Source: Pseudomonas sp. JQ170C
Lineage (GTDB): Bacteria > Pseudomonadota > Gammaproteobacteria > Pseudomonadales > Pseudomonadaceae
Assembly: GCF_035581345.1 (NCBI RefSeq)
Contig: NZ_CP141608.1
Location: forward strand, 4,246,501 to 4,310,500
Direction: 5' to 3'
Length of the DNA: 64,000 nucleotides
Below, piece by piece: positions 1 through 9,285 of this stretch (position 1 is the stretch's first letter; each line of letters opens with the position of its first letter). A model generated the notes under the pieces. It had not been told where the DNA came from and made no database searches. It was given only the letters and a program-made list of their open reading frames with translations. A program made the position numbers and the translations under genes.

Positions 1-1752
1 CGTCAGGTGCTCGGCCGAGTAGCGGATCGACGTACGTACCCGCCCCAGGTCATCCGGATGAATACGATCAAACACCGCCGTAGCATCCAGGCGCAGCAGG
101 CCGGGTTCGATTTCGTAGATGTCCCGCAGCCCTTCGCTGGCATAGCTGAAGCACGAGCTGCCATCCGGGCGCAGACTGAACTGATAAATACCGCCGGGCA
201 CCTCGGCACTGAGCTTGTCGAGCAATCGGTCACGGGCCGCCAGGGCGTCATGGATACGTTTGCGCTCGGTGACATCAATGCAAATCGCCAGGTGCCCCAC
301 CCACAGGCCATGCTCGTCCAGCACCGCCGTCACCAGCATGTTGGCCAGCAAGTGGCTGCCGTCCTTGCGCTGCAGGGTCCATTCACCCGGCTCGCTGCCG
401 CCTTCCTGGATAGTTTCGGCGAACATCGCCTGGGCCAGGGTGACCTCGCGGCCATAACGCACGCTCAAGGCCCTGGCCCGCTGCTGCAACTCCTCGGGCG
501 ACACCAGGGCTTCCAAGGTCAGGCTGCCCACGGCCTCAGCGCTGGTGTAGCCGAGCATGCGTTCGGCGCCGGCGTTGAAGGTGCTGATCACCCCGCGCAG
601 GCTGGTGGCGATGATCGCAACCTGGGTCGCAGCATCCAGCACACTGCGCAATTGATTGTGGGTGTTGCGCAAGGACTGTTCGCTGACGCGCAACTCGCCC
701 GTACGCTGCTCGACCAGGGTCAGGGCGCGCTGACGCTGGCTGAACAGACTGAACAGCAAGGCACTGAGCATCAGGCTGAGCAATCCACCGAGAAAAGCCA
801 CTGCGGGCACCGCCGACGACCGATTGGCCTGCATGAACGCCTGGCTGGGGCGTATATCCAGTTGATAGTCGTGGTCCGCCAGATGCAGCAGATGGCTGGC
901 AGCCAGCGCTGTCGTTGCGCTCTGGTTGCCTGACTGGAACAGCACCTCATGCTGGGTGTCCGGCCCGGTCAAGTCGCGGATGCGTACCACCAGATTGTCC
1001 TGGGCGGCGTTTGGCAGCCCTTCGGCCATCAGTTGGCGCATGCTGATGATCGCCATGACATAGCCTTGCGGCTCTCGCGCAAGCTGCTGGGCCGCGAACA
1101 CCGGGGCCGCCATCAGTACGCCACGGGCGTAAGCCGGGTCGACATCGGTTAGCGTCAGTGGCGCCGACACAGCCATGCTGCCCGGTTTCGAGGCACGCTG
1201 CAGCGTATCCTGGCGCAGGGCCTGGGAAAGCAGATCCAGGCCAAACGGCTGACGTTGCCAGGCCAGGGCCTGAGTAAACAAGACGGGGTAGTAATAGGGC
1301 CGCTCAGGGGAAGCCAGCACGGCACCGCTGTCGGTCAGTTGAAGGATTTCATAGCGCATGCCCAACATCTTGCTGGCGCGCTGCTCGAAATCGTGGCGCT
1401 GCGCTGCAAGCACACGGGGCGCCCACGAATAGGCCTGGGTGCGATGCAACAACGGCCGTGCATAACCGTTGAACTCTTCCAGGGTGATCTCGTTGGCAAA
1501 AACGAAGAACCGGCGCAGGCCATCCAGGCGCTGCACCTGATCCTCGAAGCGTTCTTCGATACGGCTGTAGCGCTCACTGGCGAGCAACTCGAAGCGTTGG
1601 CGCAACTGCTGCTGGTACAACTCGTGAGTGGCCAGCGCCAGTAACGCAGTCAACAACCCCCCGGCCACCAGCGCCACAAGGGCAACCAGCCAGGCAGACA
1701 CTTCTTCGCTGACAAAGCCGAGCATTTTTGGACGAACGCCATGCATCGACAT
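1..1752 (-). CDS. CHASE/PAS membrane sensor protein (3' end outside window)
   Basis: Reading the minus strand from ATG 1752 gives 584 codons with no stop before the window edge, so the C-terminus is missing. A first membrane helix lies at about residues 17-39. It is followed by a periplasmic CHASE-like region (about 45-250), a second helix (about 312-336), a PAS domain from about 365 with a C-terminal PAC motif (WVGHLAICIDVTERKRI), and a second PAS starting near 500 (YASEGLRDIYEIEP, RIHPDDLGRV). This is the architecture of membrane sensors that end in a histidine kinase or GGDEF/EAL output, and the output domain cannot be seen. The ligand is unknown. GTG 1761, TTG 1758 and ATG 1746 are other in-frame starts, and no good ribosome binding site decides between them. 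It lies downstream of rlmKL on the same strand, across a 100-bp gap with a large inverted repeat. Confidence 0.85.
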   Translation of the reverse strand, partial: MSMHGVRPKMLGFVSEEVSAWLVALVALVAGGLLTALLALATHELYQQQLRQRFELLASERYSRIEERFEDQVQRLDGLRRFFVFANEITLEEFNGYARPLLHRTQAYSWAPRVLAAQRHDFEQRASKMLGMRYEILQLTDSGAVLASPERPYYYPVLFTQALAWQRQPFGLDLLSQALRQDTLQRASKPGSMAVSAPLTLTDVDPAYARGVLMAAPVFAAQQLAREPQGYVMAIISMRQLMAEGLPNAAQDNLVVRIRDLTGPDTQHEVLFQSGNQSATTALAASHLLHLADHDYQLDIRPSQAFMQANRSSAVPAVAFLGGLLSLMLSALLFSLFSQRQRALTLVEQRTGELRVSEQSLRNTHNQLRSVLDAATQVAIIATSLRGVISTFNAGAERMLGYTSAEAVGSLTLEALVSPEELQQRARALSVRYGREVTLAQAMFAETIQEGGSEPGEWTLQRKDGSHLLANMLVTAVLDEHGLWVGHLAICIDVTERKRIHDALAARDRLLDKLSAEVPGGIYQFSLRPDGSSCFSYASEGLRDIYEIEPGLLRLDATAVFDRIHPDDLGRVRTSIRYSAEHLT

Positions 1753-1782
1753 AGACAACACTCATAACGCCAGCATGCAGCG

Positions 1783-1844
1783 TTTCCCGGACCCACCTTC
1801 AGTTATAGCCATTAGCCATTAATGAAGCAATCAGGTCCGGGAAA
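1783..1844. repeat. 11-bp perfect inverted repeat with nested palindrome
   Basis: TTTCCCGGACC at 1783-1793 is repeated inverted as GGTCCGGGAAA at 1834-1844. Inside the 40-base loop is a second palindrome, CATTA-gccat-TAATG, at 1811-1825. The element fills the gap between the rlmKL stop and the sensor gene. It could fold as a terminator or attenuator hairpin in the minus-strand transcript, but no T-run follows the arm. Confidence 0.6.
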
Positions 1845-1852
1845 GATCCTGC

Positions 1853-4060
<2,208 letters not shown>

Positions 4061-4393
4061 GAGGTATCCAGTGCCTTGAGCAAAAAGTGGAGGACAAGCG
4101 CATTGCCCTGCCGATGTTTAATCGAACGCCTTTCCAGCGAGCGCTCGAATGGCACTGCATCAGTGCCGGGCCACCCGGAAAACCCGACCTTCCACCTGGG
4201 GTAAAAAGTCTTTGATTGCCGGGCAGAATGAAAATTTCACGATTGTCAGGGTGAAAAATGACCCTTCGTCGTAATGACTGCCTTGTTACAAATTATCTCT
4301 CGGCAATGGCCAAGTGACTTCAATTCTTATCAAACCCTGATCATAGCGGGCTTTGCGTCAAATCCTTCTCTGACGCAATTATTTACTTATCCT

Positions 4394-4422
4394 TTGACCC
4401 TCAGAAACGTTACGTCCTTATG
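4394..4422 (+). promoter_or_regulatory. Possible sigma-70 promoter for rmf
   Basis: TTGACC and CTTATG are separated by 17 bases in the AT-rich part of the region upstream of rmf. Spacing and -35 are good, and the -10 is imperfect. The position would give an mRNA with a leader of about 170 bases that includes the three hairpins. This is inference from consensus only. rmf could also use a stationary-phase sigma factor. Confidence 0.3.
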
Positions 4423-4500
4423 ACAAAACGATCATTCACACTGTGTCGTGCATTGGTTAGAACTCATCTCAGGTTGTCACCGCAACGGGGCAACACTTTC

Positions 4501-4563
4501 GCTCGCGACGCCGGCAGCGAGCGCAAACCGGCAGAACGATTCTGCCCGGCCTCCTAGAGGCCG
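4501..4563 (+). ncRNA. Structured leader of rmf (probable rmf RNA motif)
   Basis: Three hairpins follow one another: GCTCGC/GCGAGC (4501-4506 with 4517-4522), GGCAGAA-CGA-TTCTGCC (4530-4546), and CGGCCTC-CTA-GAGGCCG (4547-4563). A conserved 'rmf RNA motif' has been described upstream of rmf genes in Pseudomonas by comparative genomics, and the place and genus fit. Whether it is a cis-regulator of Rmf or a separate small RNA is not settled in what I know of it. The identification rests on location and hairpins, not on a covariance search. Confidence 0.65.
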
Positions 4564-4600
4564 ACGGGACATTACAGTCAACAAGTGAGGGCAACACCCT

Positions 4601-4816
4601 ATGAGAAGACTTAAGCGTGATCCGTTGGAACGAGCATTTTCACGTGGCTACCAATATGGGGTCACCGGCAAATCCCGCGAGCTTTGCCCCTTTACTCTAC
4701 CGTCTGTACGCCAGGCATGGATCAATGGCTGGCGCGAAGGACGCGGCGACAACTGGGACGGTATGACCGGCACTGCGGGTATTCATAGACTCAACGAACT
4801 TCACGCCGTTGGCTGA
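4601..4816 (+). CDS. rmf: Ribosome modulation factor
   Basis: The 71-residue basic protein begins MRRLKRDPLERAFSRGYQYG and is typical of Rmf in length and sequence, with the conserved RQAWINGWREGR segment. Rmf binds 70S ribosomes in stationary phase and drives their pairing into inactive 100S dimers. A GAGGG ribosome binding site lies 9 bases before the ATG. A rho-independent terminator follows directly, so it is monocistronic. Regulation is probably by growth phase and through the hairpin-rich leader. Confidence 0.97.
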   Translation: MRRLKRDPLERAFSRGYQYGVTGKSRELCPFTLPSVRQAWINGWREGRGDNWDGMTGTAGIHRLNELHAVG

Positions 4817-4874
4817 ACGAGGATCTGAATTCGATTAACCATGCGCGCCCCATCCGGGCGGCGGGCTAAGGCCC

Positions 4875-4901
4875 AGGGGCCCCTTCAAGGGGCCCTTTTT
4901 T
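4875..4901 (+). terminator. Rho-independent terminator of rmf
   Basis: GGGCCCC (4877-4883) pairs with GGGGCCC (4889-4895) around a TTCAA loop. The stem can be extended outward by weaker pairs and is followed by TTTTTT at 4896-4901. It lies just after the rmf stop codon. On the other strand there is no matching T-run, so it serves rmf rather than the convergent pyrD. Confidence 0.92.
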
Positions 4902-4913
4902 ATGCCCGTGCCG

Positions 4914-5936
4914 TTAGCGCGGCAGCGCGGCGATAGCGTCGACAGCCTCGCGAATCAGCGCAGGCCCCTTGTAGATGAACCCCGAGTAGATCTGCACCAG
5001 GCTGGCGCCGGCAGCGATTTTCTGCGCGGCATGCTTGCCTTCGGTGATCCCGCCTGCAGCGATGATCGGCAACTTGCCGCCCAGCTCGCCCGACAGCACC
5101 TTGACGATATGCGTGCTCTTCTCCAGCACTGGCGCTCCCGACAAGCCACCGGCTTCATCGCCAAACGGCAGGCCTTCGACCCCTTCGCGGCCCAGGGTGG
5201 TATTGGTGGCGATCACCGCGTCCATGCCCGACTCGACCAGGGCACTGGCCACCAGTGCCGTTTCTTCGTCGCTCATGTCCGGGGCGATCTTGATCGCCAG
5301 GGGAACGTGCTTGCCATACTGCCCGGCCAGTTGCCCACGGCGCTCGGCCAGTGCGTCGAGCAACTGCTTGAGCGAGTCGCCAAACTGCAGGCTGCGCAGG
5401 CCCGGGGTGTTGGGTGAGCTGACATTGACGGTGATGTAGCTGGCGTGGTCGTAGACCTTGTCCAGGCAAATCAGGTAGTCGTCCACCGCACGTTCGACCG
5501 GGGTGTCGAAGTTCTTGCCGATGTTGATACCCAGTACGCCGCGGTACTTGGCCGCCCGTACCCGGTTGATCAGGTTGTCGACGCCCAGGTTGTTGAAGCC
5601 CATGCGGTTGATGATTGCTTCGGCCTCAGGCAGGCGGAACAGTCGCGGCTTGGGATTGCCTGGCTGCGGACGGGGCGTCACCGTACCGATCTCGACAAAA
5701 CCGAAACCCAACTGGGCAAAGCCGTCGATGGCCGCACCGTTTTTGTCCAATCCTGCCGCCAGCCCTACCGGGTTGGCGAACTCCAGGCCCATGACCGTCA
5801 CCGGCACAGAAGCCGGGGCTTTGGTCAGCAACCCGTTCAGGCCCAGGCGGCCACCGGCGCCGATGAGGTCCAGGGACAGGTCATGGGAGGTCTCCGGGGA
5901 GAGCTTGAACAGCAGCTGGCGGGCCAGGGTATACAT
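4914..5936 (-). CDS. pyrD: Dihydroorotate dehydrogenase (quinone), class 2
   Basis: The 340-residue enzyme oxidises dihydroorotate to orotate in de novo pyrimidine synthesis, passing electrons through FMN to the membrane quinone pool. The N-terminal stretch [20 protein letters not shown] is the amphipathic membrane-contact extension that marks class 2. The active-site loop SSPNTPGLR with the catalytic serine is near residue 173, and the C-terminal FMN/phosphate region reads [11 protein letters not shown]. The reading frame is open upstream to 6212, but ATG 5936 matches the family N-terminus and length. The gene converges on rmf and is divergent from nasS. Confidence 0.97.
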   Translation of the reverse strand: MYTLARQLLFKLSPETSHDLSLDLIGAGGRLGLNGLLTKAPASVPVTVMGLEFANPVGLAAGLDKNGAAIDGFAQLGFGFVEIGTVTPRPQPGNPKPRLFRLPEAEAIINRMGFNNLGVDNLINRVRAAKYRGVLGINIGKNFDTPVERAVDDYLICLDKVYDHASYITVNVSSPNTPGLRSLQFGDSLKQLLDALAERRGQLAGQYGKHVPLAIKIAPDMSDEETALVASALVESGMDAVIATNTTLGREGVEGLPFGDEAGGLSGAPVLEKSTHIVKVLSGELGGKLPIIAAGGITEGKHAAQKIAAGASLVQIYSGFIYKGPALIREAVDAIAALPR

Positions 5937-6087
5937 GGGCGGGCTTAGCTCGACGTGAGTGAGGGGGGCGATTATAGCCGTGGCGTCGTCCGGGGGACAG
6001 GGCCGCCTTGGCATATGCGTTGCTTTGTCGACAGTAACGCCAGCCTCGCAAACGGCACGGCCTGACCTTCGATACAGGCGCGACACT

Positions 6088-7302
6088 GTGAACAACGACT
6101 TCCCCCCTACTCCCCTGGCCTGGGTCAACGGCAGCGATGCGCCAGAGAAGCACAGCCTGGACATCGGCTTCATGGCCCTGAGCGACTGTGCCTCGGTGGT
6201 GGTCGCCGCCACCCAGGGCTTTGCCCAGCCTTACGGGCTGACCCTCAACCTCAAGCGCCAGAGCTCCTGGGCCGGGCTGCGCGACAAACTGGTCAGCGGC
6301 GAACTGGATGCCGCCCACAGCCTGTACGGACTGATCTATGCCGTGCACCTGGGCATTGGCGGCACCAGCGCCACCGACATGGCGGTGCTGATGGGGCTGA
6401 ACCAGAACGCCCAGGGCATCAACCTGTCTTCAGCGTTGCAGCGCCAGGGCGTGACCAGTCCCGAGGCACTGGAGCGCTTCGTGCACCAAAGCAGCACAAA
6501 ACTGACCTTCGCCCAGACCTTCCCCACCGGCACCCATGCCATGTGGCTGTATTACTGGCTGGCCAGCCAGGGCATCCACCCGCTGCATGACGTCAACAGC
6601 GTAGTGGTGCCTCCGGCACAGATGACTGCCCACCTGAAGGCCGGGCGCATCGACGGCTTCTGCGCCGGCGAGCCGTGGTCGGCCGACGCTGTCGAACAGA
6701 GCAACGGCTTCACCCTGGCCACCAGCCAGTCGATCTGGCCCGATCACCCGGAAAAGGTCCTGGGGTGCACCCGCGCCTTTGTCGAGCAATACCCCAACAC
6801 GGCCCGGTCCCTGGTCATGGCCATTCTGGCGGCCAGCCGCTTTATCGAGCACAGCCCGGAAAACCGCCGCAGCACGGCGCAACTGCTCAGTGGCAAGGCC
6901 TACCTGGACGCCCCCCTCGCCAGCATCGAACCGCGCCTGCTCGGCGACTACCACGATGGCCTGGGCAATCACTGGCACGACCCCTGCGCCCTGAGCCTGC
7001 ACGATCAGGGGCGCGCCAACCTGCCCTACCTTTCCGATGGCATGTGGTTCATGACCCAGTTCCGCCGCTGGGGCCTGCTACGTGAGGACCCGGACTACCT
7101 CGGCGTGGCCCGGCAGGTGCAGCAACTGGCGCTGTACCGCGACGCCGCCAGCGCCCTTGGTGTGCCCTGCGACGTCCGGAACATGCGCAGCAGCCTGTTG
7201 ATCGACGGCATCGCGTGGGACGGTAGCGACCCGGCCGCCTATGCCCGCAGCTTCCGCCTTCACGCGCTGGCCGACTCACCCGCCGCGCTTGCCCACCACT
7301 GA
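6088..7302 (+). CDS. nasS: Nitrate/nitrite sensor NasS (NrtA-like)
   Basis: The 404-residue protein is a relative of the periplasmic nitrate-binding proteins NrtA/NasF but has no signal peptide, as expected of the cytoplasmic sensor NasS. Family motifs include [16 protein letters not shown] at the start of the binding fold and [18 protein letters not shown]. In NasS/NasT systems, NasS sequesters the antiterminator NasT without nitrate and releases it when nitrate or nitrite binds. The start is taken as GTG 6088, because the longer open frame from 5959 adds an Arg/Ala-rich tail with no homology. nasT follows after 15 bases. Confidence 0.88.
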   Translation: MNNDFPPTPLAWVNGSDAPEKHSLDIGFMALSDCASVVVAATQGFAQPYGLTLNLKRQSSWAGLRDKLVSGELDAAHSLYGLIYAVHLGIGGTSATDMAVLMGLNQNAQGINLSSALQRQGVTSPEALERFVHQSSTKLTFAQTFPTGTHAMWLYYWLASQGIHPLHDVNSVVVPPAQMTAHLKAGRIDGFCAGEPWSADAVEQSNGFTLATSQSIWPDHPEKVLGCTRAFVEQYPNTARSLVMAILAASRFIEHSPENRRSTAQLLSGKAYLDAPLASIEPRLLGDYHDGLGNHWHDPCALSLHDQGRANLPYLSDGMWFMTQFRRWGLLREDPDYLGVARQVQQLALYRDAASALGVPCDVRNMRSSLLIDGIAWDGSDPAAYARSFRLHALADSPAALAHH

Positions 7303-7317
7303 CAGGGAGACGCCACG

Positions 7318-7893
7318 ATGTTGCGAATCCTGTTGATCGATGACACCGAGAAAAAAGTCGGGCGCCTGAAGGCCGCGCTGGTCGAGGCGGGTTTCGAGGT
7401 GATCGAAGAGTCGGGGTTGACCATCGACTTGCCGGCGCGCGTCGAAACGGTGCGTCCGGACGTTGTGCTGATCGATACCGAGTCACCCGGCCGGGATGTC
7501 ATGGAGCAAGTGATCCTGGTCAGCCGCGACCGGCCACGGCCGATCGTCATGTTCACCGACGAGCACGACCCTGGGGTGATGCGCCAGGCGATCCAGGCCG
7601 GGGTCAGTGCCTATATCGTCGAGGGCATCCACGCGGCCAGGCTGCAGCCGATCCTGGACGTGGCCATGGCCCGCTTCGAGAGCGACCAGGCGCTCAAGGC
7701 CCAGCTGCAGGCACGCGACCAGCAACTGGCTGAACGTAAACGCATCGAACTGGCCAAGGGACTGCTGATGAAAATGAAGGACTGCAATGAAGAGCAGGCC
7801 TACACCCTCATGCGCCGCCAGGCGATGAGCAAGCAACAGAAGCTGATCCAGGTGGCCGAACAGATCATCGCGATGAGCGATCTGCTCGGCTGA
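7318..7893 (+). CDS. nasT: ANTAR-domain transcription antiterminator NasT
   Basis: The 191-residue protein has a receiver-like N-terminal domain (LRILLIDDTEKKVGRLK, VVLIDTESPGRD near residue 50). A short coiled stretch follows, then an ANTAR RNA-binding domain at about 130-190 (KGLLMKMKDCNEEQAYTLMR). ANTAR proteins bind paired small hairpins in a leader RNA and prevent terminator formation. A strong ribosome binding site (AGGGAG) precedes ATG 7318. It is cotranscribed with nasS, and the leader just downstream, before the transporter gene, contains a strong terminator that is its likely target. Confidence 0.92.
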   Translation: MLRILLIDDTEKKVGRLKAALVEAGFEVIEESGLTIDLPARVETVRPDVVLIDTESPGRDVMEQVILVSRDRPRPIVMFTDEHDPGVMRQAIQAGVSAYIVEGIHAARLQPILDVAMARFESDQALKAQLQARDQQLAERKRIELAKGLLMKMKDCNEEQAYTLMRRQAMSKQQKLIQVAEQIIAMSDLLG

Positions 7894-8064
7894 ACCGGCG
7901 TTGGCCCGGCTCTTGCTAAATCATCTTCACAGGTAGCCAACGGCGGTTGCCCCCTCACGACAAAGACGTCGCTCCCCACCCGCAACAGCGGGTCGGGTGG
8001 CGACGTCTTTTCGTTTCTGCCCCTTGAGGGCGCGACTGCAGTGCAACGTTCAACGAGGTGTTCG
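7894..8064 (+). promoter_or_regulatory. Leader of the nitrate transporter operon, candidate NasT antitermination site
   Basis: 171 bases separate nasT from nasA, unusually long inside a compact cluster. The first half can form a hairpin through CGTTGGC (7899-7905) and GCCAACG (7936-7942). The second half is a rho-independent terminator at 7962-8016. This order, RNA structure then terminator just before the coding region, is what an ANTAR antiterminator acts on. I could not assign the two hexaloop hairpins (A at position 1, G at position 4) that define ANTAR targets, so the site is inferred from context. Confidence 0.6.
7962..8016 (+). terminator. Terminator hairpin in the nasA leader
   Basis: AAAGACGTCG (7962-7971) pairs with CGACGTCTTT (8001-8010). 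The inner part continues with CCACCCG (7976-7982) and CGGGTGG (7994-8000). An alternative tip is CCCGC-AACA-GCGGG. The descending arm runs into CTTTTCGTTT. It lies about 50 bases before the transporter start, so transcription would stop unless it is antiterminated. Confidence 0.85.
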
Positions 8065-9276
8065 ATGAATACGAGTTTCTGGAAGTCCGGGCATATCCCC
8101 ACGCTGTTCGCCGCCTTTTTGTATTTCGACCTGAGTTTCATGGTCTGGTACCTGCTGGGCCCGCTGGCGGTGCAGATCGCCACCGACCTGCAACTGACCA
8201 CCCAGCAACGCGGCCTGATGGTGGCCACGCCGATCCTGGCGGGGGCCATCCTGCGCTTTGTCATGGGGGTGCTGGTGGATCGCCTGTCGCCCAAGACCGC
8301 CGGCCTGATTGGCCAGGTGATTGTCATCGTCGCCCTGTTCTGTGCCTGGAACCTGGGCATCCACAGCTATGAGCAAGCGCTGCTGCTGGGCGTATTCCTG
8401 GGTGTGGCCGGCGCCTCGTTTGCCGTCTCGCTGCCGCTGGCCTCGCAGTGGTACCCGGCCCAGCACCAAGGCAAGGCCATGGGCATTGCCGGTGCAGGCA
8501 ATTCCGGCACAGTGTTCGCCGCCCTGCTTGCGCCCGTGCTGGCCGCAAGCTTTGGCTGGAACAATGTATTCGGCTTTGCCGTGATCCCCCTGGTACTGAC
8601 CCTGTTGCTGTTCGGCCTGCTCGCCCGCAACGCCCCGCAACGCCCCAAACCCAAGGCCATGGCCGATTACCTCAAGGCCCTGGGCGACCGCGACAGCTGG
8701 TGGTTCATGTTTTTCTACAGCGTCACCTTTGGCGGCTTCATCGGCCTTGCCAGCGCCCTGCCCGGCTACTTCAACGACCAGTACGGCCTGAGCCCGATCA
8801 CTGCCGGCTATTACACCGCTGCCTGCGTGTTTGCCGGCAGCCTCATGCGCCCCCTGGGTGGCGCCCTGGCAGATCGCTTTGGCGGTATTCGCACCTTGCT
8901 GGCGATGTACACCGTGGCCGCTGTCTGCATCGCTGCGGTGGGCTTCAACCTGCCAAGCTCGATGGCGGCACTGGCGTTGTTCGTCAGCGCCATGCTCGGC
9001 CTCGGCGCAGGCAATGGCGCGGTGTTCCAGTTGGTGCCCCAGCGCTTTCGCCAGGAGATCGGGGTCATGACCGGCCTGATCGGCATGGCCGGTGGGATTG
9101 GTGGTTTCCTGTTGGCGGCGGGCCTTGGGGCAATCAAGCAACACAGCGGCGACTATCAACTGGGGCTGTGGCTGTTCGCCAGCCTGGGCGTACTGGCGTG
9201 GTTCGGCCTGTACGGCGTCAAGCAACGCTGGCGCACCACCTGGGGCTCGGCAGCCGTCACCGCGGCACGGGTTTGA
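8065..9276 (+). CDS. nasA: Nitrate/nitrite transporter (MFS, NNP family)
   Basis: The 403-residue protein has about 12 membrane helices and the nitrate/nitrite porter signature GxxxGxGNxG twice (GIAGAGNSGTVFAALLAPVL, GLGAGNGAVFQLVP). It belongs to the NarK/NasA family that imports nitrate for assimilation. ATG 8065 begins MNTSFWKSGHIPTLFAAFLY, typical of the family. A GTG at 8041 is in frame but adds only eight unlikely residues. The kinase/phosphatase gene starts nine bases after the stop, so the two are cotranscribed. Confidence 0.93.
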   Translation: MNTSFWKSGHIPTLFAAFLYFDLSFMVWYLLGPLAVQIATDLQLTTQQRGLMVATPILAGAILRFVMGVLVDRLSPKTAGLIGQVIVIVALFCAWNLGIHSYEQALLLGVFLGVAGASFAVSLPLASQWYPAQHQGKAMGIAGAGNSGTVFAALLAPVLAASFGWNNVFGFAVIPLVLTLLLFGLLARNAPQRPKPKAMADYLKALGDRDSWWFMFFYSVTFGGFIGLASALPGYFNDQYGLSPITAGYYTAACVFAGSLMRPLGGALADRFGGIRTLLAMYTVAAVCIAAVGFNLPSSMAALALFVSAMLGLGAGNGAVFQLVPQRFRQEIGVMTGLIGMAGGIGGFLLAAGLGAIKQHSGDYQLGLWLFASLGVLAWFGLYGVKQRWRTTWGSAAVTAARV

Positions 9277-9285
9277 GACAACGCC

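Larger units (their letters stand above)
4061..4600. other. 540-bp intergenic region upstream of rmf
   Basis: No coding sequence is supported here. The stretch from about 4240 to 4480 is visibly AT-richer than its surroundings and is a natural promoter zone. It contains the inverted repeat TTGCGTCA (4353-4360) / TGACGCAA (4371-4378), a possible sigma-70 promoter (TTGACC 4394, CTTATG 4417, 17-bp spacer), and three consecutive hairpins at 4501-4563 that form the rmf leader. The part next to rlmKL (4061-4240) must carry the rlmKL promoter, which I could not pinpoint. Confidence 0.6.

Noticed and set aside
7..933. 308-codon open frame on the plus strand at the left edge
   Set aside because: It is opposite the CHASE/PAS gene, whose minus-strand frame stays open to the edge and has recognisable PAS motifs.
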